NCBI GenBank assembly: GCA_027922465.2
Contig: BQMF02000004.1
Span: forward strand, 2,108,001 to 2,172,000
DNA length: 64,000 bases
Direction: 5' to 3'
Source of the DNA: Turritopsis dohrnii
Taxonomy: Eukaryota; Cnidaria; Hydrozoa; Anthoathecata; Oceaniidae
Shown here: one piece after another, positions 1 to 11,996 of the stretch
How the letters are laid out: each line of letters begins with the position of its first letter
How positions within the stretch are numbered: position 1 is the stretch's first letter
Program-made: the position numbers and the translations under genes
Notes under the pieces: generated by a model
The model's input: only the letters and a program-made list of their open reading frames with translations
Databases searched by the model: none
Told to the model about the DNA's origin: nothing

Positions 1-2113
1 TGCAAACGCTGGATTTTTAATTTTCGTGCACAATGTTTTTTTATTTTCAGGACATTAATCTTCTTGAAATTTCTATTACTGCTATATTTGCTACAAGTAT
101 CTTGTATCAGTTTTTCTGGTGATGATTTATTGCAACCTCTTCATTGGTTGTAGCTATTCTTGTCATTTTGACGAAAGTCCACCGTCAAAGTCTCAGGTAG
201 AAGCCCGACAGCACGAGGACTAACATCAACGATCCATCATGCTAATGAAGGTTTAAATCTCCTCTCTTTGTTTCTATAGAGTCAAGAGGAATTCTATTTG
301 AAACTCTCATACAGAGAGAATCGATTTAATCAAGAAAAATTGGGTTCTTTAAACTTGTATCTTTGTCGTCTTGATTAATACTTCTCCAGTATTCAACATC
401 TTATACTAAGGATGGACGTCTTCTCAGTCTCTGTGTGGTCGATCGTGGTTGCTTTAAGTTCGTAACTTAAATTACAATCATTAGAATTTTTAACTACAGA
501 ACTGCAAAATATAAAAACAAAACGCAACATTGTAGGCCATGACTTTGAGGTCATTTATAGACCACATTACTAATAGACCACATTACTTATAGAAATTGTG
601 TCGGGACAAACGTTGGAGGAAAACAGTTCAAAAAAGTATCATAAGATAATTTGTGTAATCAACATAATTGGAAAAAATGCATGATGATTTCCAGGGTCGT
701 TGAACTTTAATGGCTATGGAGACCTTTTCGATGATATTCCATATAAACAAGCTGTTGCCCTAGATCTACAAAGATATTGTAGTGGTAAATAACTTTGAGT
801 AAATACCTTTAAGTACGACAGCTGATTTTAGACCCAGTTCTGTTGTAATATTCGATTACTCTAACCCTCTGCGCTAATAACGGTGTTCGACACGTTAGAA
901 TCTAGCGACGAGTGGCAGTCTTCACCTTAAAGACGAAAATGCCGCTCATAGAAACAAGGCCATCATGGATATTTTAGTTGAACGCTATTCCAATTTTGAA
1001 ATATTTTCGAGATGTCGAAAAGGAAACTGAATATAAAAACAGTAAATGAAAGAAGTAAAGCACTTAAAGAGATCGAAAATAGGTTCTCAAATAAATAAGG
1101 AGTCCTTCCCAACACAACTTCGACTTGAAAAAAAATTTTTCTTTAGAAGACAATAGTTCCAGCAAAAAGCAAAAATTAAGAAAGAGATAGAGAGTAACTA
1201 TGAAAAACCAAGTGTTGTGTTCCGACGTTTTTTGTCAAGACAGAAGAGTAAGACATTCTAATTAATGTTAAAAATTTGAAACCACACTATCTGGAATTTT
1301 TTCCTGGTGCAACTTGTTATCTCGAAATCTCGAACTTTTTATCCGCTCCGTTGAGAGTTGGACCGAGCGAGATTCGAAGGTATTTTTAGTAACTATGTTT
1401 TTTTCCTTTAAGATCTTTCAACTTATCTCGTGACGGTAGAAAAAATAAATTTATAGGTTTTATTTGATTGTTTGTATCTTGAAGATTCGATACCTTACTC
1501 ATTTGTTTAAACCATTCCATTCCAGCAACAACAACAACCACAACAAATATGGCTACATGGAGAAAATTCCATGTTGGTCATAAACCATGCTTTAGGTCTC
1601 TGGACATTTTGAACAATTGAGAAATGAATTATAAGTAAGTTACTTTACAAATTGTAAAGCCTTTCACACGAGGGATAAGCAAGAATAATTAGGCAAGGCA
1701 TGAAAAAATATTGTTCCCCACAAATATTTGTGTGGTTTTCGGAAATGTTTTTGTTTTGAATCGCTATAATTGTGATGTTGTTTTCCTTGATGTCACTAAT
1801 TTAGTTAAAATGCATGTTTTTGGATTGACACACAAAAACCATAATCTAACCGTTCCTACGCAGTTCTCACAGTTTCTGTCCAACTGCGGTTGAGATAAAA
1901 ATTCCAAAAAAATCTCGGAGCTAGATTGATGGTTCCTAGAAAACTTACTTTCCGATATTCCGTATTCATCAATTTCGCATTATATCTACAGTTACCCCCC
2001 ACTAACTCGACCTCTCGCTATATCTCAACACCCGCCTAACTCGACATATTTCCTTCAGTCCCGCCAGAATCGACGTTTTTTAATGTTTTCACTAAACTAT
2101 ATGTTAATAAATC
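1..2113. other. Intergenic DNA, no gene recognised
   Basis: AT-rich sequence without a convincing coding exon. Open frames are short and have no recognisable domain. A short CAA-rich run lies near 1527-1548. I see no clear transposon terminus here, although old decayed repeats cannot be excluded. Confidence 0.5.
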
Positions 2114-2117
2114 TTAA

Positions 2118-2459
2118 GGCCGACCTCAACTTGTGCGATTTTGCCCTACGTACGTACACGGCCAGTTTTGCGCATGCTCAGTAGCAACTATTGCTCAACT
2201 TTGTTAGCCGTTGATGTCCATATTCATTGCGCTTGGAAGTAGGATTCGATTCTACTTTTTCAGGCGGCCGCTCGGTTATGTAGCATGTGAGCCAATCAAA
2301 TTTCAAGAAAAATGTAAACATTGCAAAAAATTGTAAGCATTGCGAATAAAAGAAATGCTCAACTTCACGAATTTCTTTATTAACTGGAGATTCAAATTGA
2401 TTGGCCGCACGGCGCCGAGCGGACGTTCGTTCGTACGTACACACAAGTGGAGGTTGACC
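2118..2459. mobile_element. 342-bp MITE with TTAA target duplication
   Basis: The left end reads GGCCGACCTCAACTTGTG. The complement of the right end reads GGTCAACCTCCACTTGTG, so the terminal inverted repeats match with three substitutions in 18. Both ends abut TTAA (2114-2117 and 2460-2463), the target of piggyBac and Kolobok superfamilies. The interior has no credible protein, so this is a non-autonomous element. The choice between piggyBac and Kolobok is open. Confidence 0.72.
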
Positions 2460-2742
2460 TTAAACTAAATTAAACTACGCGTTAATCAATCATTAAAAAT
2501 TTAATTACATTTTTCCAAGACATTTTCCTTATTTTTTCAAAAACCACTTTTTCATTTTTTACAAAAATATACTATCCGAAAGAACTTGAAAATGGCTTTC
2601 CATCGATGTAAAAATTATTTTGAAATTCGGTATATTCATTTAAAAAAAAAGCTTTAAAATTTCCATTTCCAACATTAGGAAACACACTGTACAAAAGGTA
2701 CAGGTAGTTCTCATAGTTATATTCTGCAATCTAAAGAGTTTC

Positions 2743-2910
2743 TACGATGGCCCTGAAGGTTCATTGATGCGCGCACAAAAATATCCTGCGCACGAAATTT
2801 TTTCAGTTGCGCGCGCATAAAAAATAAAATTTTTACGCACGCACAAAAATTTTTATGCACGCGCACAAAAATTTTTACGCACGCACCAAATTTTATCATA
2901 CGCGCGCAAA
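2743..2910 (+). repeat. Left terminal inverted repeat of the 7.8-kb transposon
   Basis: After the unique first ~20 bases it consists of short repeats of the form gcgcgcacaaaaattttta, about four copies. The matching right arm lies at about 10345-10528 in inverted orientation. The internal iterations may be transposase-binding repeats; that is inference. Confidence 0.85.
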
Positions 2911-3050
2911 TATAGAAATCACCGCTTGTTAATTGAAGTTAATAGAAGCCTCGAATTTCGGTCTTGATTTTACACAGATTTCGTGAAAAGATTAATAAAT
3001 ATATTTGCATTACTATAATACATGCCAATATTATACTAATAGGTAGTGAC

Positions 3051-4340
3051 ATGACAAATACGAGTGATTTACCTTGCTTAAAGTCCAGTGGGAATTTAAA
3101 TAGAGATTCTTTGATAACCTCCTACTTTTCCCAGGGATATCACAATGTAGAAATATTATCTTTTCTGGCAGTTCATCATGATATCTATATAAGTTTGTCA
3201 ACGTTAAAGAGGACTTTGTCTCGACTTGGCCTTTACAGAAGACCTCCTGCTGGTACAGAAGATAGGGAAGAAGTTAAAAGGCTGGTTTTAGAAGAACTAT
3301 CTAACAGTGGAGGTGCTTTGGGTAAGCCTTCAAACCTTCATTTCGTAGTTATTGTTTGAAATTCTTATCTCTGTATCTTGATGTTGCTAGGCTATCGAAA
3401 AATATGGAGTATAATCAGAAATATGGGAGTACCTGTTAAACGAGCTTCCGTGATGGAAATCCTCAGAGAATTAGACCCAGAAGGTGTGAATGGTCGCAGG
3501 AAAAGAAGGCTTAAAAGAAGAGTGTACTCAGTGCCCGGACCTGATCATCTTTGGCACATTGATGGGTATGACAAGCTCAAACCCTTTGGATTTAGCATCC
3601 ATGGATGCATCGACGGCTTTTCAAGGAGAGTTATTTGGTTAGAAGTCGGGGTGTCTAACAAACAACCTGAAGTAATAGCACATTACTATATTCAAGCAGT
3701 AAAACAACTCAAAGGTGTGCCCACGCGAATCCGTTCTGATGATGGTACGGAAAACAGTATTGTTGAAGCAATACAAATTGCTTTGCGTTCCTCTCACACA
3801 GATGAATTTCAGGGATTGGGGAGTTATATAATTGGCACATCAACTGCAAACCAACGCATCGAGTCTTTTTGGTCTCAATTCAGGTTTGATCGGATTATTT
3901 GGTGGCGGAATTTCTTTATAGAGATGGTTAATATGTCAATCCTTGATGGTGGTAATCCAGTAATTGTAGAATGTGTTCGCTACTGTTTTATTACTTTAAT
4001 TAGAAATGACCTGACTGAATTTGCACGACGATGGAACAGGCACATTTTAGCTCCAAGTAACAATTGTATTTTACCACGTGGACGCCCAGATGTCTTATAT
4101 TTTGTTCCACAACTTTATAGTAGTCAACCATTTAAAAAGAACATTGACATGGATGAAGTTGAGGAATTTGAAGATCCCAGGTTTTCTATTTGCTTGGAAG
4201 ATAACTCGCCACAATTCTTAGAGTTCGCAGAGATAGTTTTGGGAATGAACAACATAGATGGGACTTCACGACCAAAAACATTGAAAGATGCATTTAAAGT
4301 TTATTTCATTTTGATAGAAGCAGTAAATGAATATATATAA
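3051..4340 (+). CDS. Integrase-type DDE transposase (IS3EU-like), two exons
   Basis: Predicted CDS join(3051..3321,3391..4340), 406 residues. The donor is G|GTAAGC at 3322 and the acceptor TTGCTAG at 3390; splicing restores one frame across a glycine codon. The start is the first ATG in the open frame, at 3051. Residues about 20-65 look like a helix-turn-helix. A retroviral-integrase-like core follows, with catalytic candidates D148 (HIDGYDKL), D207/D208 (RSDDGTEN) and E248 (NQRIESFW). It should cut and join transposon ends in the nucleus. It sits just inside the left TIR and converges on the HECT gene. No internal stop or frameshift is visible, so it may still be active. Assignment to IS3EU rather than Ginger-like integrases is tentative. 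Confidence 0.83.
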
Positions 4341-4927
4341 CAACCTGTGTCTGCACAATAAGGAAACCAAACCAAAAAGGAAAAAACAAATTCTAACTGA
4401 CCCAATGAACGTATGAAATGACCCAAACAATAATAAGCAATAAAAAAACGGAACCCTAAAAGCTATATATAATAAATGAACCAATGATATTTAGTAATGA
4501 ATATATAGAACAAAAACACAGCGCAGCTAACAAGAAAGCTCGCAAAAAAGAAACGAAAATAACAGCAATAATTAAAGTTCTTTAAATAAAAAACATTTGT
4601 GAAAAAACAACAACAGATAAACAGTTTGGTTCTAACAAAACATTTGGTCTCTATCCTTAAAGGAGGAAGCATCAAAGTTTTTTTCCACAAAATTTTATTC
4701 CTTTAAATCTTAGATAATAAAACAACAACAAAAGAAAGCAAATAGTCTCTGAACTGAAACTTTCTTAAGAAAAACTAGCATACTTTAAAGAAGTTATGAA
4801 AGGGCTCGTTACTGGTATTGATGTATATATCATTAGAATGACATTCACATGTTAACTGAAAAACAAAAAATGCATAAAAAAGGGAACATTTTTTCAGTTT
4901 TTTAAGGGTGAAGTTAGATAAAAAAAT
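4341..4927. other. Spacer between the convergent integrase and HECT genes
   Basis: A-rich, non-coding sequence of 587 bp, expected to hold both 3' UTRs. AATAAA-type signals are present on the plus strand near 4438 and 4468. No other feature is recognised. Confidence 0.5.
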
Positions 4928-7098
4928 TTAAACTTTCCCAAAACCAGGTGAATTCAATATGTCTTCTATAATGTTCTGAGAAAAAAATTCACCAGCATAT
5001 CGTCTTGATGCAGGGAAATTAATTTTAAACTGACAAGTATTCACTTTCACACGCTCGTTTTCCAAAAAGTCATGATCAAAGAGCAATTCAATTTTGCTTG
5101 TGGGCAAGTACTTTGACCCAGTAAGGAATACTAAAAAATCTTCTAATGAAATGCTTTTCTCTGACCATCTTTCATTTATACCATCTTCTAAATCAACCAA
5201 GTCTATATATACCATGCTTTTTACTTTCCCAAAGCCAACTTCGTCAATAAAATTATGTAAGTTGTAAAGAATATCTTCCTCTATTTCGATCTTTTGATCT
5301 TCATTTGAATGGACTGAACTGAAGAGTCCCTTTACATCTTCAGAAGATACGCTTTCATACAAAAACAATTTCATAGATTCTTCTGGGAATTTTCTGAGAA
5401 CATCTAGAACTCCTCCACACGAAAGTCCATTCATAAATTTTTGAATTTCTTCAAGTTTCGATGATATGATACAATGATGAGCAATGGTTTTCAAAAGTTT
5501 TTCCTTTTCATCAAAGGATGGCTTAAATTTAGTGTAGCCAAGATCGTAACGTTCATTGAAATCTGTCATGCATTGATTAAATGCAGCTTCATTAGAACAA
5601 TTGCTGACTTCTACCAACTTTTCTCGCAAGTCTACATCAGGAACATCACTTATTGTGCAGTAGCAAGCTTCAGCACCTTCATATTAAAATATGTATTTTT
5701 TGTAATTTAATGGGTATATTTGAATAAGATAAACATTATAAGTCAATCAAAATCACAATACAAAATTTCCTTACCTGTTATATAACCACTTAGCCCTTTG
5801 CTTAATTGATGTGGAGTGTCATATCCATGTAACAAAGCCAGAGCAACAAACTGACCAAAGCAATAGTAGTCACCACTTCCAACCTTTAACAAATCATGCA
5901 CAAAAACTTCATTTTTAACTGCTCCATGAAGAAGTTGGCCAGTAACAGATCTGTAAAATAGTGTCACAAGTTCACGTCCTGGACCACCTGTGTCAACAGC
6001 TGATTCTTTAGTACCAACACTTGTGAACTCAACCTTAAACTTTGAAAGTGGTGTTTCAGAAAAAAATATTTTCAATTTTCTGATTGTGTCAGAAAATATA
6101 TGTCGACGTCTGACATTAAATGTAACACATTTGTTGACATTCATGCATAAGAATTCTTGAGAAAGCCTTTTAATTTCTTCTGATAAAGAACTTTCTTGTT
6201 GTTGTTTGGTTAATGCATTGATCCGCAACTTTCTCAAAGTATTCTGATCAGGCCTATCATCTGGTATTTGTTCATTATCTGAAAAAAGTTCATCATCATT
6301 TGCAGCTGCACGGTCATTGCCATCCAAAGCAATGCTTCCTTTTTCTTGATCAATTCTTAGTGATTCTTGAAATTGTTTATCCTGCTCACATGGGAGGCAT
6401 TGATACATATAGGTTCTTCCACAAACAGCACATATTTTTGTTTGAGAGAAAGTTTCTAGAGTTTGATCAAAGCAACTATTCTCCAAGTTAAAATCATCAT
6501 TGTCCAACTCAAAGTAGCGTTCAGTCTGAAGAACAAAGTAAGTTCTTGATGGTGTTAATCCATGCTTTTGTAAGTATTCATTTATTGATTGTGTTAGATC
6601 CATTTTTACTCCACATGAATCGCACAAGTGTATACTCAACTCTAAAACATTTTCTTCAAAACAGTTTTCATTATTGTCTGGGAAAAAATATGTAAGAGCC
6701 AATGACTTTAAATCCTGAAATGTGGGGTCATCTGTGTCTTCAAAAAAAGCAAAGCGATGACCACCTCCTTCAGATTGTTTAACTATTTTGAAGTGACCTT
6801 TATCTTTTCGTTGCCACCTTACTTGGATTTTCATTCCTTTTCCAGCTTTTCTCTTACTACTTTGACTTGCACAGCCACTCTTTTTATTGATTTGAGTCAG
6901 TAGTTTATTTAATCTAACTGCAGTTTTTTCATTTTTTGATGGTTTGTGACAGCCAGTACTGAAACTAGTGTTAGGCCTTTTTCTATCTCCTGTCAATACA
7001 ACTGAGCCCAGTGATGTTGGTGTTGCTGTTTCATTTTTTCTTTCTTCAATTGCAGCTTTCACTTCATCTTTGACTATTTGTCTTATAAGGGAATCCAT
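4928..7098 (-). CDS. HECT-domain E3 ubiquitin ligase carried by the transposon
   Basis: Predicted CDS complement(join(4928..5676,5775..7098)), 690 residues. The intron runs from GTAAGG (ending at 5774) to an AG before 5676. The N-terminal half is charged and contains two cysteine-pair motifs (C159/C162 and C223/C226 with C234/C237) that could bind zinc. The HECT domain starts near residue 325. Diagnostic features are DTGGPGRELVTLF near 370 and a C-terminal NTCQFKINFP segment, where C656 is the expected ubiquitin-thioester cysteine. It resembles the G2/M-phase-specific E3 ligase-like (G2E3-like) HECT proteins common in aquatic animals. A transposon-borne ligase could alter turnover of transposase or host repair factors; this is inference. 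The frame is intact. Confidence 0.85.
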
Positions 7099-7612
7099 AA
7101 CAGAAATTCAGGCGCCGAAATTCATATACATATCAACTAAACAAAAAACAATCAAAATTAGGAAGTAGAAACTGTTTGTTTCTTGACCATCACCACAATT
7201 GTGAGAAAAGGAAAGAGTTGTATAGACAATATAAAAACATTTCAGTTCAAAAGGTTTATAAGAATTTTATAAGAATTTACATTGCAGCTAAAATTTAAGA
7301 ATTACAGAATATAAAATAATTTCTCCATCACAGCAGGGGTGTTGAAGAGAGTTATACAATAACAGTCACAGAAAGACTCCAAAAACACAAAAATCAAAAC
7401 CTTAGGCATAATATATACATTTAGGTGAATTCCTATTACCTTTTAATATATCTCCAATGGTCAATTAAAAAGGCCTATTCTCCGATCCGACTTGCGCGCG
7501 CATCTTTTTTTTTTCGGCGCCCGATAAATAGCTGCAGGGAATACAAATCTATCTTTCGCAGGGAAGTCATCTTGAAAGAACAAGATATAGTAGATATTTT
7601 GCCTATAAGTTA

Positions 7613-9443
7613 ATGAAAATGGTTTTAAACTGTGCTGCTTTCGGCTGTACGAATCACAACAGAATGGAGAACAAACCGAGGTTTTTCAGGTTTCCTAATA
7701 ATAATCCTGAACTTCGTCAGAAGTGGATACAAGCTTGTAAGAGAAAGAATAGAGATGGCACTAACTGGAATCCAACAACAAAGCATCTTTACATATGCAG
7801 CGATCATTTTGTAGGAGGTAAGCTTTTTTGATATTTTTTGAAGATATTAAAGTTTATTTTTAAGTTTATTTTTATGCTGTTTCCAGTGTGGCTTTTGAAT
7901 AATTACTTAGCATAAAGTACACTTTTCATTGTATGTCTGTCTTCTCTTTTTACTGCTGAATTTTATGACAACTTTTCTTATTTATGTTTCAGGTGAACCA
8001 AAAAGGGATGACCCTACACATCCAGCACATATACCAACAATATTTTCATTTACGCAGAAGACAAAATGTAAAGAAGATAGCTTACTTCGTCGACATAATT
8101 CAGTCAAAATGAGAGAACAAAACAAACAAGTTAGAAGCAGTTCAAAAGTACAGTCATTACCGCAACCTGTGTTTAAAGAAAATACAGTACTGTCAGATGA
8201 TAACAACACAATTTTTTCAGGAGCAGAAGATATGTTTATATCAGATCCATCATCTCTGACTAATGATTTTACACTGTTTGTATCACCACCTCCATCAAAG
8301 AAAACTAAGACTGAGTTTCATTGCAGTACACCATTGCATGCATCAAGTGAAGTGACATTACAAAATGTAAATAACAAAATGGAGTTCGACAAAATGAAAA
8401 ATGATAGAGATGCTGCCCAAAAGTTACAACAGTTGTATTTAAAAGAAATTCAAAATTTACGTGAAGAAAGAGACGCTTCTCGGAAAGAAATAAATGCATT
8501 AAAAGCTCGCTTTCTATCATATACAACACTTAAGGACAATGGAACAAAGTTTAAGTATTACACTGGGATCACAGTTGAAACTTTTAATGTTGTATTTCAA
8601 CATATAGAGCCACATTTACCGAAAATCAACAGATCCAAACTTAATCCAAGGGACCAATTGTTGTGTACACTGGTGAAGTTACGATTAGACAATCAATTTG
8701 AAAATTTAGCTGACCAATTTAATTGCAGCAAAAGTTCTCTCAACAATATTTTCAAACGTTGGATTACTCTGATTTATGAAAAACTTTTGTTTGTTATACG
8801 TTGGCCCGACCATGATGCTAATCTCCAAACCATACCAAATGTCTTTCGTCAATACTTTCCAAGGCTTACATCTATTATCGACTGTTCAGAAATATTTATT
8901 CAAAGACCTCGGAAATTGGATGCTAGAGCTCAAGTTTATTCCAACTACAAAAAACACTCCACTGTGAAGTTTTTGATAGCCTGCACTCCACATGGTTCTA
9001 TCTCATTTGTATCACAAGCATGGGGTGGTAGAGTTTCTGATGTAGAACTTGTCAGAAATAGCAACCTAATGAATTTAAAGGACCATCACCCAGGTGATCA
9101 AATTTTAGCTGACCGCGGATTTACACTCCAAGATGAATTTGCAGCAAACTGTGGAGTAGAGTTGATTATACCAGCATTTACAAAGGGTAAGAAGCAGTTG
9201 AGTGCCAAAGAAGTTGAAACCTCAAGACAGATAGCATCCATTCGAATACATATTGAGCGGGTAATTGGTTTGGTGAAGAATCGATTCAAGATATTGGAAG
9301 GAGTTATTCCTATTCAGATGATCAAGTCGTTATCGGATGAAGCATCTACTAATCCGGTCTCTGGCATTGATAGACTCTTCAGTGTGTGTTGTATTTTGTG
9401 CAATCTTGGAGATGGAATAGTTTATATTGAACAAAATAAGTAA
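7613..9443 (+). CDS. THAP-domain transposase with DDE_4 catalytic domain
   Basis: Predicted CDS join(7613..7817,7993..9443), 551 residues. The donor is GGAG|GTAAGC and the acceptor TTTATGTTTCAG; the join restores VGGEPKRDD, the usual end of a THAP domain. The N-terminal THAP zinc finger (C2CH) shows NCAAFGC near the start and ICSDHF near residue 63. A coiled-coil-like stretch lies about 200-245. A helix-turn-helix follows (LNPRDQLLCTLVKL), then a DDE_Tnp_4 domain with candidates D365 (IIDCSEIF), D442 (ILADRGF) and E490 (RIHIERVIG). It would bind element ends through THAP and catalyse transposition. The reading frame is intact. Many host THAP proteins descend from such genes, but the flanking inverted repeats favour a mobile element here. 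Confidence 0.85.
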
Positions 9444-9535
9444 TTCTTTTGTATATTTTGTTATATTTTTGTGCATGCATTTTGTATATATGACAGTATT
9501 GAATAAAAATTGAACAAACTACCATAGTTAGTGGT

Positions 9536-9588
9536 CTAAATTTAATTTGGGTTCGATTCCCAACTATGGTCTTATGAAACATCAGCCA
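9536..9588 (+). repeat. tRNA-like hairpin with B-box-like sequence
   Basis: ACCATAGTT at the left pairs with AACTATGGT at the right, and GGGTTCGATTCCC just before the right arm matches a pol III B box and T-arm. The piece is shorter than a tRNA and lacks a full anticodon arm. It is probably a tRNA-derived SINE fragment in the tail of the THAP element. Confidence 0.4.
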
Positions 9589-9631
9589 ATGACTCTCATC
9601 ACATATCTCTAATCTTGACTCCCAAATAGTT

Positions 9632-9633
<2 letters not shown>

Positions 9634-9669
<36 letters not shown>
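9634..9669 (+). repeat. Poly-C tract of 36 bases
   Basis: An uninterrupted run of C. Homopolymers of this length are prone to replication slippage and sequencing error, so the exact length should not be trusted. Confidence 0.9.
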
Positions 9670-10534
9670 AGGACATCGATCGAATAAGACATGGTGATGT
9701 AGCGTAGCTTTTAAAAATACTTTTTTAACTTGTGATGAACATAATTTAGCAGTTACTTTAGTAAGAATACGTCTGTCGTCGTTGAAATCTACTGCTAAAA
9801 TGCTGTACGCTGTGATTTGTTTTCCCTGCAACAGTTTCGCGCATGCGCAAAAGTTGACTTTTCGAGCCTCGTTACGTCACGCCGAATCGGAGAATATTTA
9901 TTTTTTTGTGCACCCCTGGCTGGCTTATTTTTGCACCATTAGAAACAGCCTTCATTTTGCAATAAAGAATTCAGGGCAGGAGAACCTCCCTGCAAGGGTT
10001 CATTTCAAGTCGTAGAGTCATGACCAATAATGGGATGCCTTTTTATTTGCTAGTTAAGAGAACACACATGGATGATCCCTCCCTCCTGCTCGATGAAATG
10101 ATGTAAATGGCCATTCTTTTTAGGGTAAGAATAGTTTATGAATAAAGCAGTGTTATAGTCGGTTATAGTCGAAGATAACTTGAGTATCAAACAAAAATTA
10201 AGTTAAAAAGTTGGCCGCAGAAAGTTTCACTTCACACTACCCACTTCACCATCATGTCGCTTGAACTGTCACCATGCTAACTGAGGCACGAAACGAGTTA
10301 TATAATCCAGACCAGATGCAATATAAGAAGCCAATATTTACGTGCGCGCGCAAAGCACATTTTTGTGCGTGCGTAAAAATTTTTGTGCGCGTGCATAAAA
10401 ATTTTTGTGCGGGCGTAGAAATTTTTGTGCGTGAATAAAGATTTTATTTTTTATGCGCGCACAACTGAAAAAATCTCGTGCGCAGGATATTTTTGTGCGC
10501 GCATCGATGAACCTTCAGGGCCATCGTAAGTTTC

Positions 10535-11996
10535 AATTAAAAAACACTACCATTGCGCCAGCAATTTACAAATTTAAGGTAGTTTGTCGGAATTTGTTTG
10601 TTAATGAATTGTGCAAACAAAAACGACCTTACCTTATCGGGAAAAAAAAACTCTGGGACCAATTTTTTTTCGAAATACAGTCCGAAATATCAAATGTTCA
10701 AATTATCAGACAAAACTTCATTGAAAGATTGCTCCTAGGAAAAATAATTTGTTTGAATTAAGCGAATGTTCGAATTATCAGGAATTCGAATGATCAGATG
10801 TGGACTATGACTTTTTTATGACTGTGTGGTGTATTAGGAATAAACTAATTTAAATGCACAAATCTATGGCATATAAGGGTTCCAATTTGTTACCGTATTT
10901 ATTCAATTAAACGCACTGGGCGTTTATTAAATGTACATTGTACGGTTGTAAAGTTACGATAATCCCCAAAATGTCCCACTAAAAGCTGAAAGATATTTAA
11001 ACATATTGTATGGTCCACGACATCACTGGTTAAGCATGGCTAAAAAAAAGCTGAATTTAATCCAAAGTTTTTAGACAAAAAAAGAACAGAAAAAGCCCCA
11101 CAGTTTTGAGATGAAATAAACTTATCGTTCGTTTCTTTAAATAGAAATTCAATTTGAAATGCATTTCTCAAAACATGTGAACAATTTCGCATTTACATTA
11201 ATGATCATTAAATAAAGTGTGGGTGATCTGTTTTGGTCGTAAATTACCTGTGTCATTTCAACTACATGTTAAAATAATGTCTTATGGAGTTGACAGTATT
11301 TACCGAAAGATAAAGTGCTGTTCATGAGGAACATCGTGTTATTCGCAAAATGGCTTCCCATGAGACTTTTGTGTTATTCAAAGGTACAATTAATGGTTAG
11401 CTTTGAAATTCTCAGAATTGAAAGACGAGATTTACATCCTTCTTTAACCAGAAAAGAATGCAATGTAATGTAGTGCTTTTTCCTAAATATTTGACCTTGA
11501 AATGGAAACAAATAAACAGATAAACAGATAAACTATTGAAACGTAATAGAGGATATCTACATGACTGCAAGGAGGCATGCTCACTGTTAAGTGATTTTTA
11601 TTCTGAAGCACCATTTTCTTGTGACTATGGAAGCACCTATTATCAAGAAAAAGCATACCTATGCTTTGATAAATTTAAAAGTCATATCTATAGTGCCAAT
11701 GAATTTATTTTCCCATCATTTACAATAACTCATCATCATTTATGACATAGGATAAAAAGAACTCATTTCTTTACTGAAATTGTAATTGCATCATTATTTG
11801 CCTTATGATTATTTGGTTAGACGATTTGACGTTTGCTTGGCAAGGAATGACGTAAAAGGCTATTATACAGTCTCATAATGGTTACGAATTGTGGCTATAG
11901 TCTATTATACTATACGATTTCTCTGTAAATACTGCAATCCCTAGATTTCAACAAGACAAATTTGAGATAAAAGGAACTGCAAATTCAAAGATAAAC
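10535..11996. other. Intergenic DNA, no gene recognised
   Basis: AT-rich sequence between the big transposon and the small secreted-protein gene. A cysteine-containing open frame at 11536-11745 has no ATG-supported gene structure that I can defend, and no known domain. No transposon ends were recognised. Confidence 0.45.

Larger units (their letters stand above)
7478..9894. mobile_element. Nested THAP/DDE transposon inside the 7.8-kb element
   Basis: The left end TTCTCCGATCCGAC (7478) is matched by the complement of the right end, TTCTCCGATTCGGC (ending at 9894), with two mismatches in 14. Both ends are flanked by TA (7476-7477 and 9895-9896), a possible 2-bp target duplication. It encloses one complete THAP transposase gene. 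The family could be ISL2EU/IS4EU or Harbinger-like. The short TIR and 2-bp TSD make the exact boundaries less certain than those of the surrounding element. Confidence 0.6.
2743..10528. mobile_element. 7.8-kb DNA transposon (IS3EU-like) with integrase and HECT ligase genes
   Basis: Long terminal inverted repeats begin TACGATGGCCCTGAAGG at both ends (2743 onward and the complement of 10528 inward) and match over roughly 170 bp. Immediately outside, the 6-bp sequence AGTTTC is perfectly duplicated (2737-2742 and 10529-10534), so the boundaries are exact. The interior holds an integrase-like transposase on the plus strand (3051-4340) and a HECT protein on the minus strand (4928-7098), arranged convergently. 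A second transposon (7478-9894) is apparently nested upstream of the HECT gene. A 6-bp TSD and an integrase-type catalytic domain point, from what I know of eukaryotic DNA transposons, to the IS3EU superfamily; that name is an inference. TIR similarity and intact frames suggest a fairly young insertion. Confidence 0.85.

Noticed and set aside
2178..2444. 88-codon minus-strand open frame
   Set aside because: It lies entirely within the TTAA-flanked MITE and has no domain or splice context.
10453..10761. 102-codon plus-strand open frame
   Set aside because: It straddles the right TIR of the 7.8-kb transposon; an equivalent frame crosses the left TIR (2717-2899). It is a product of the repeat, not a gene.
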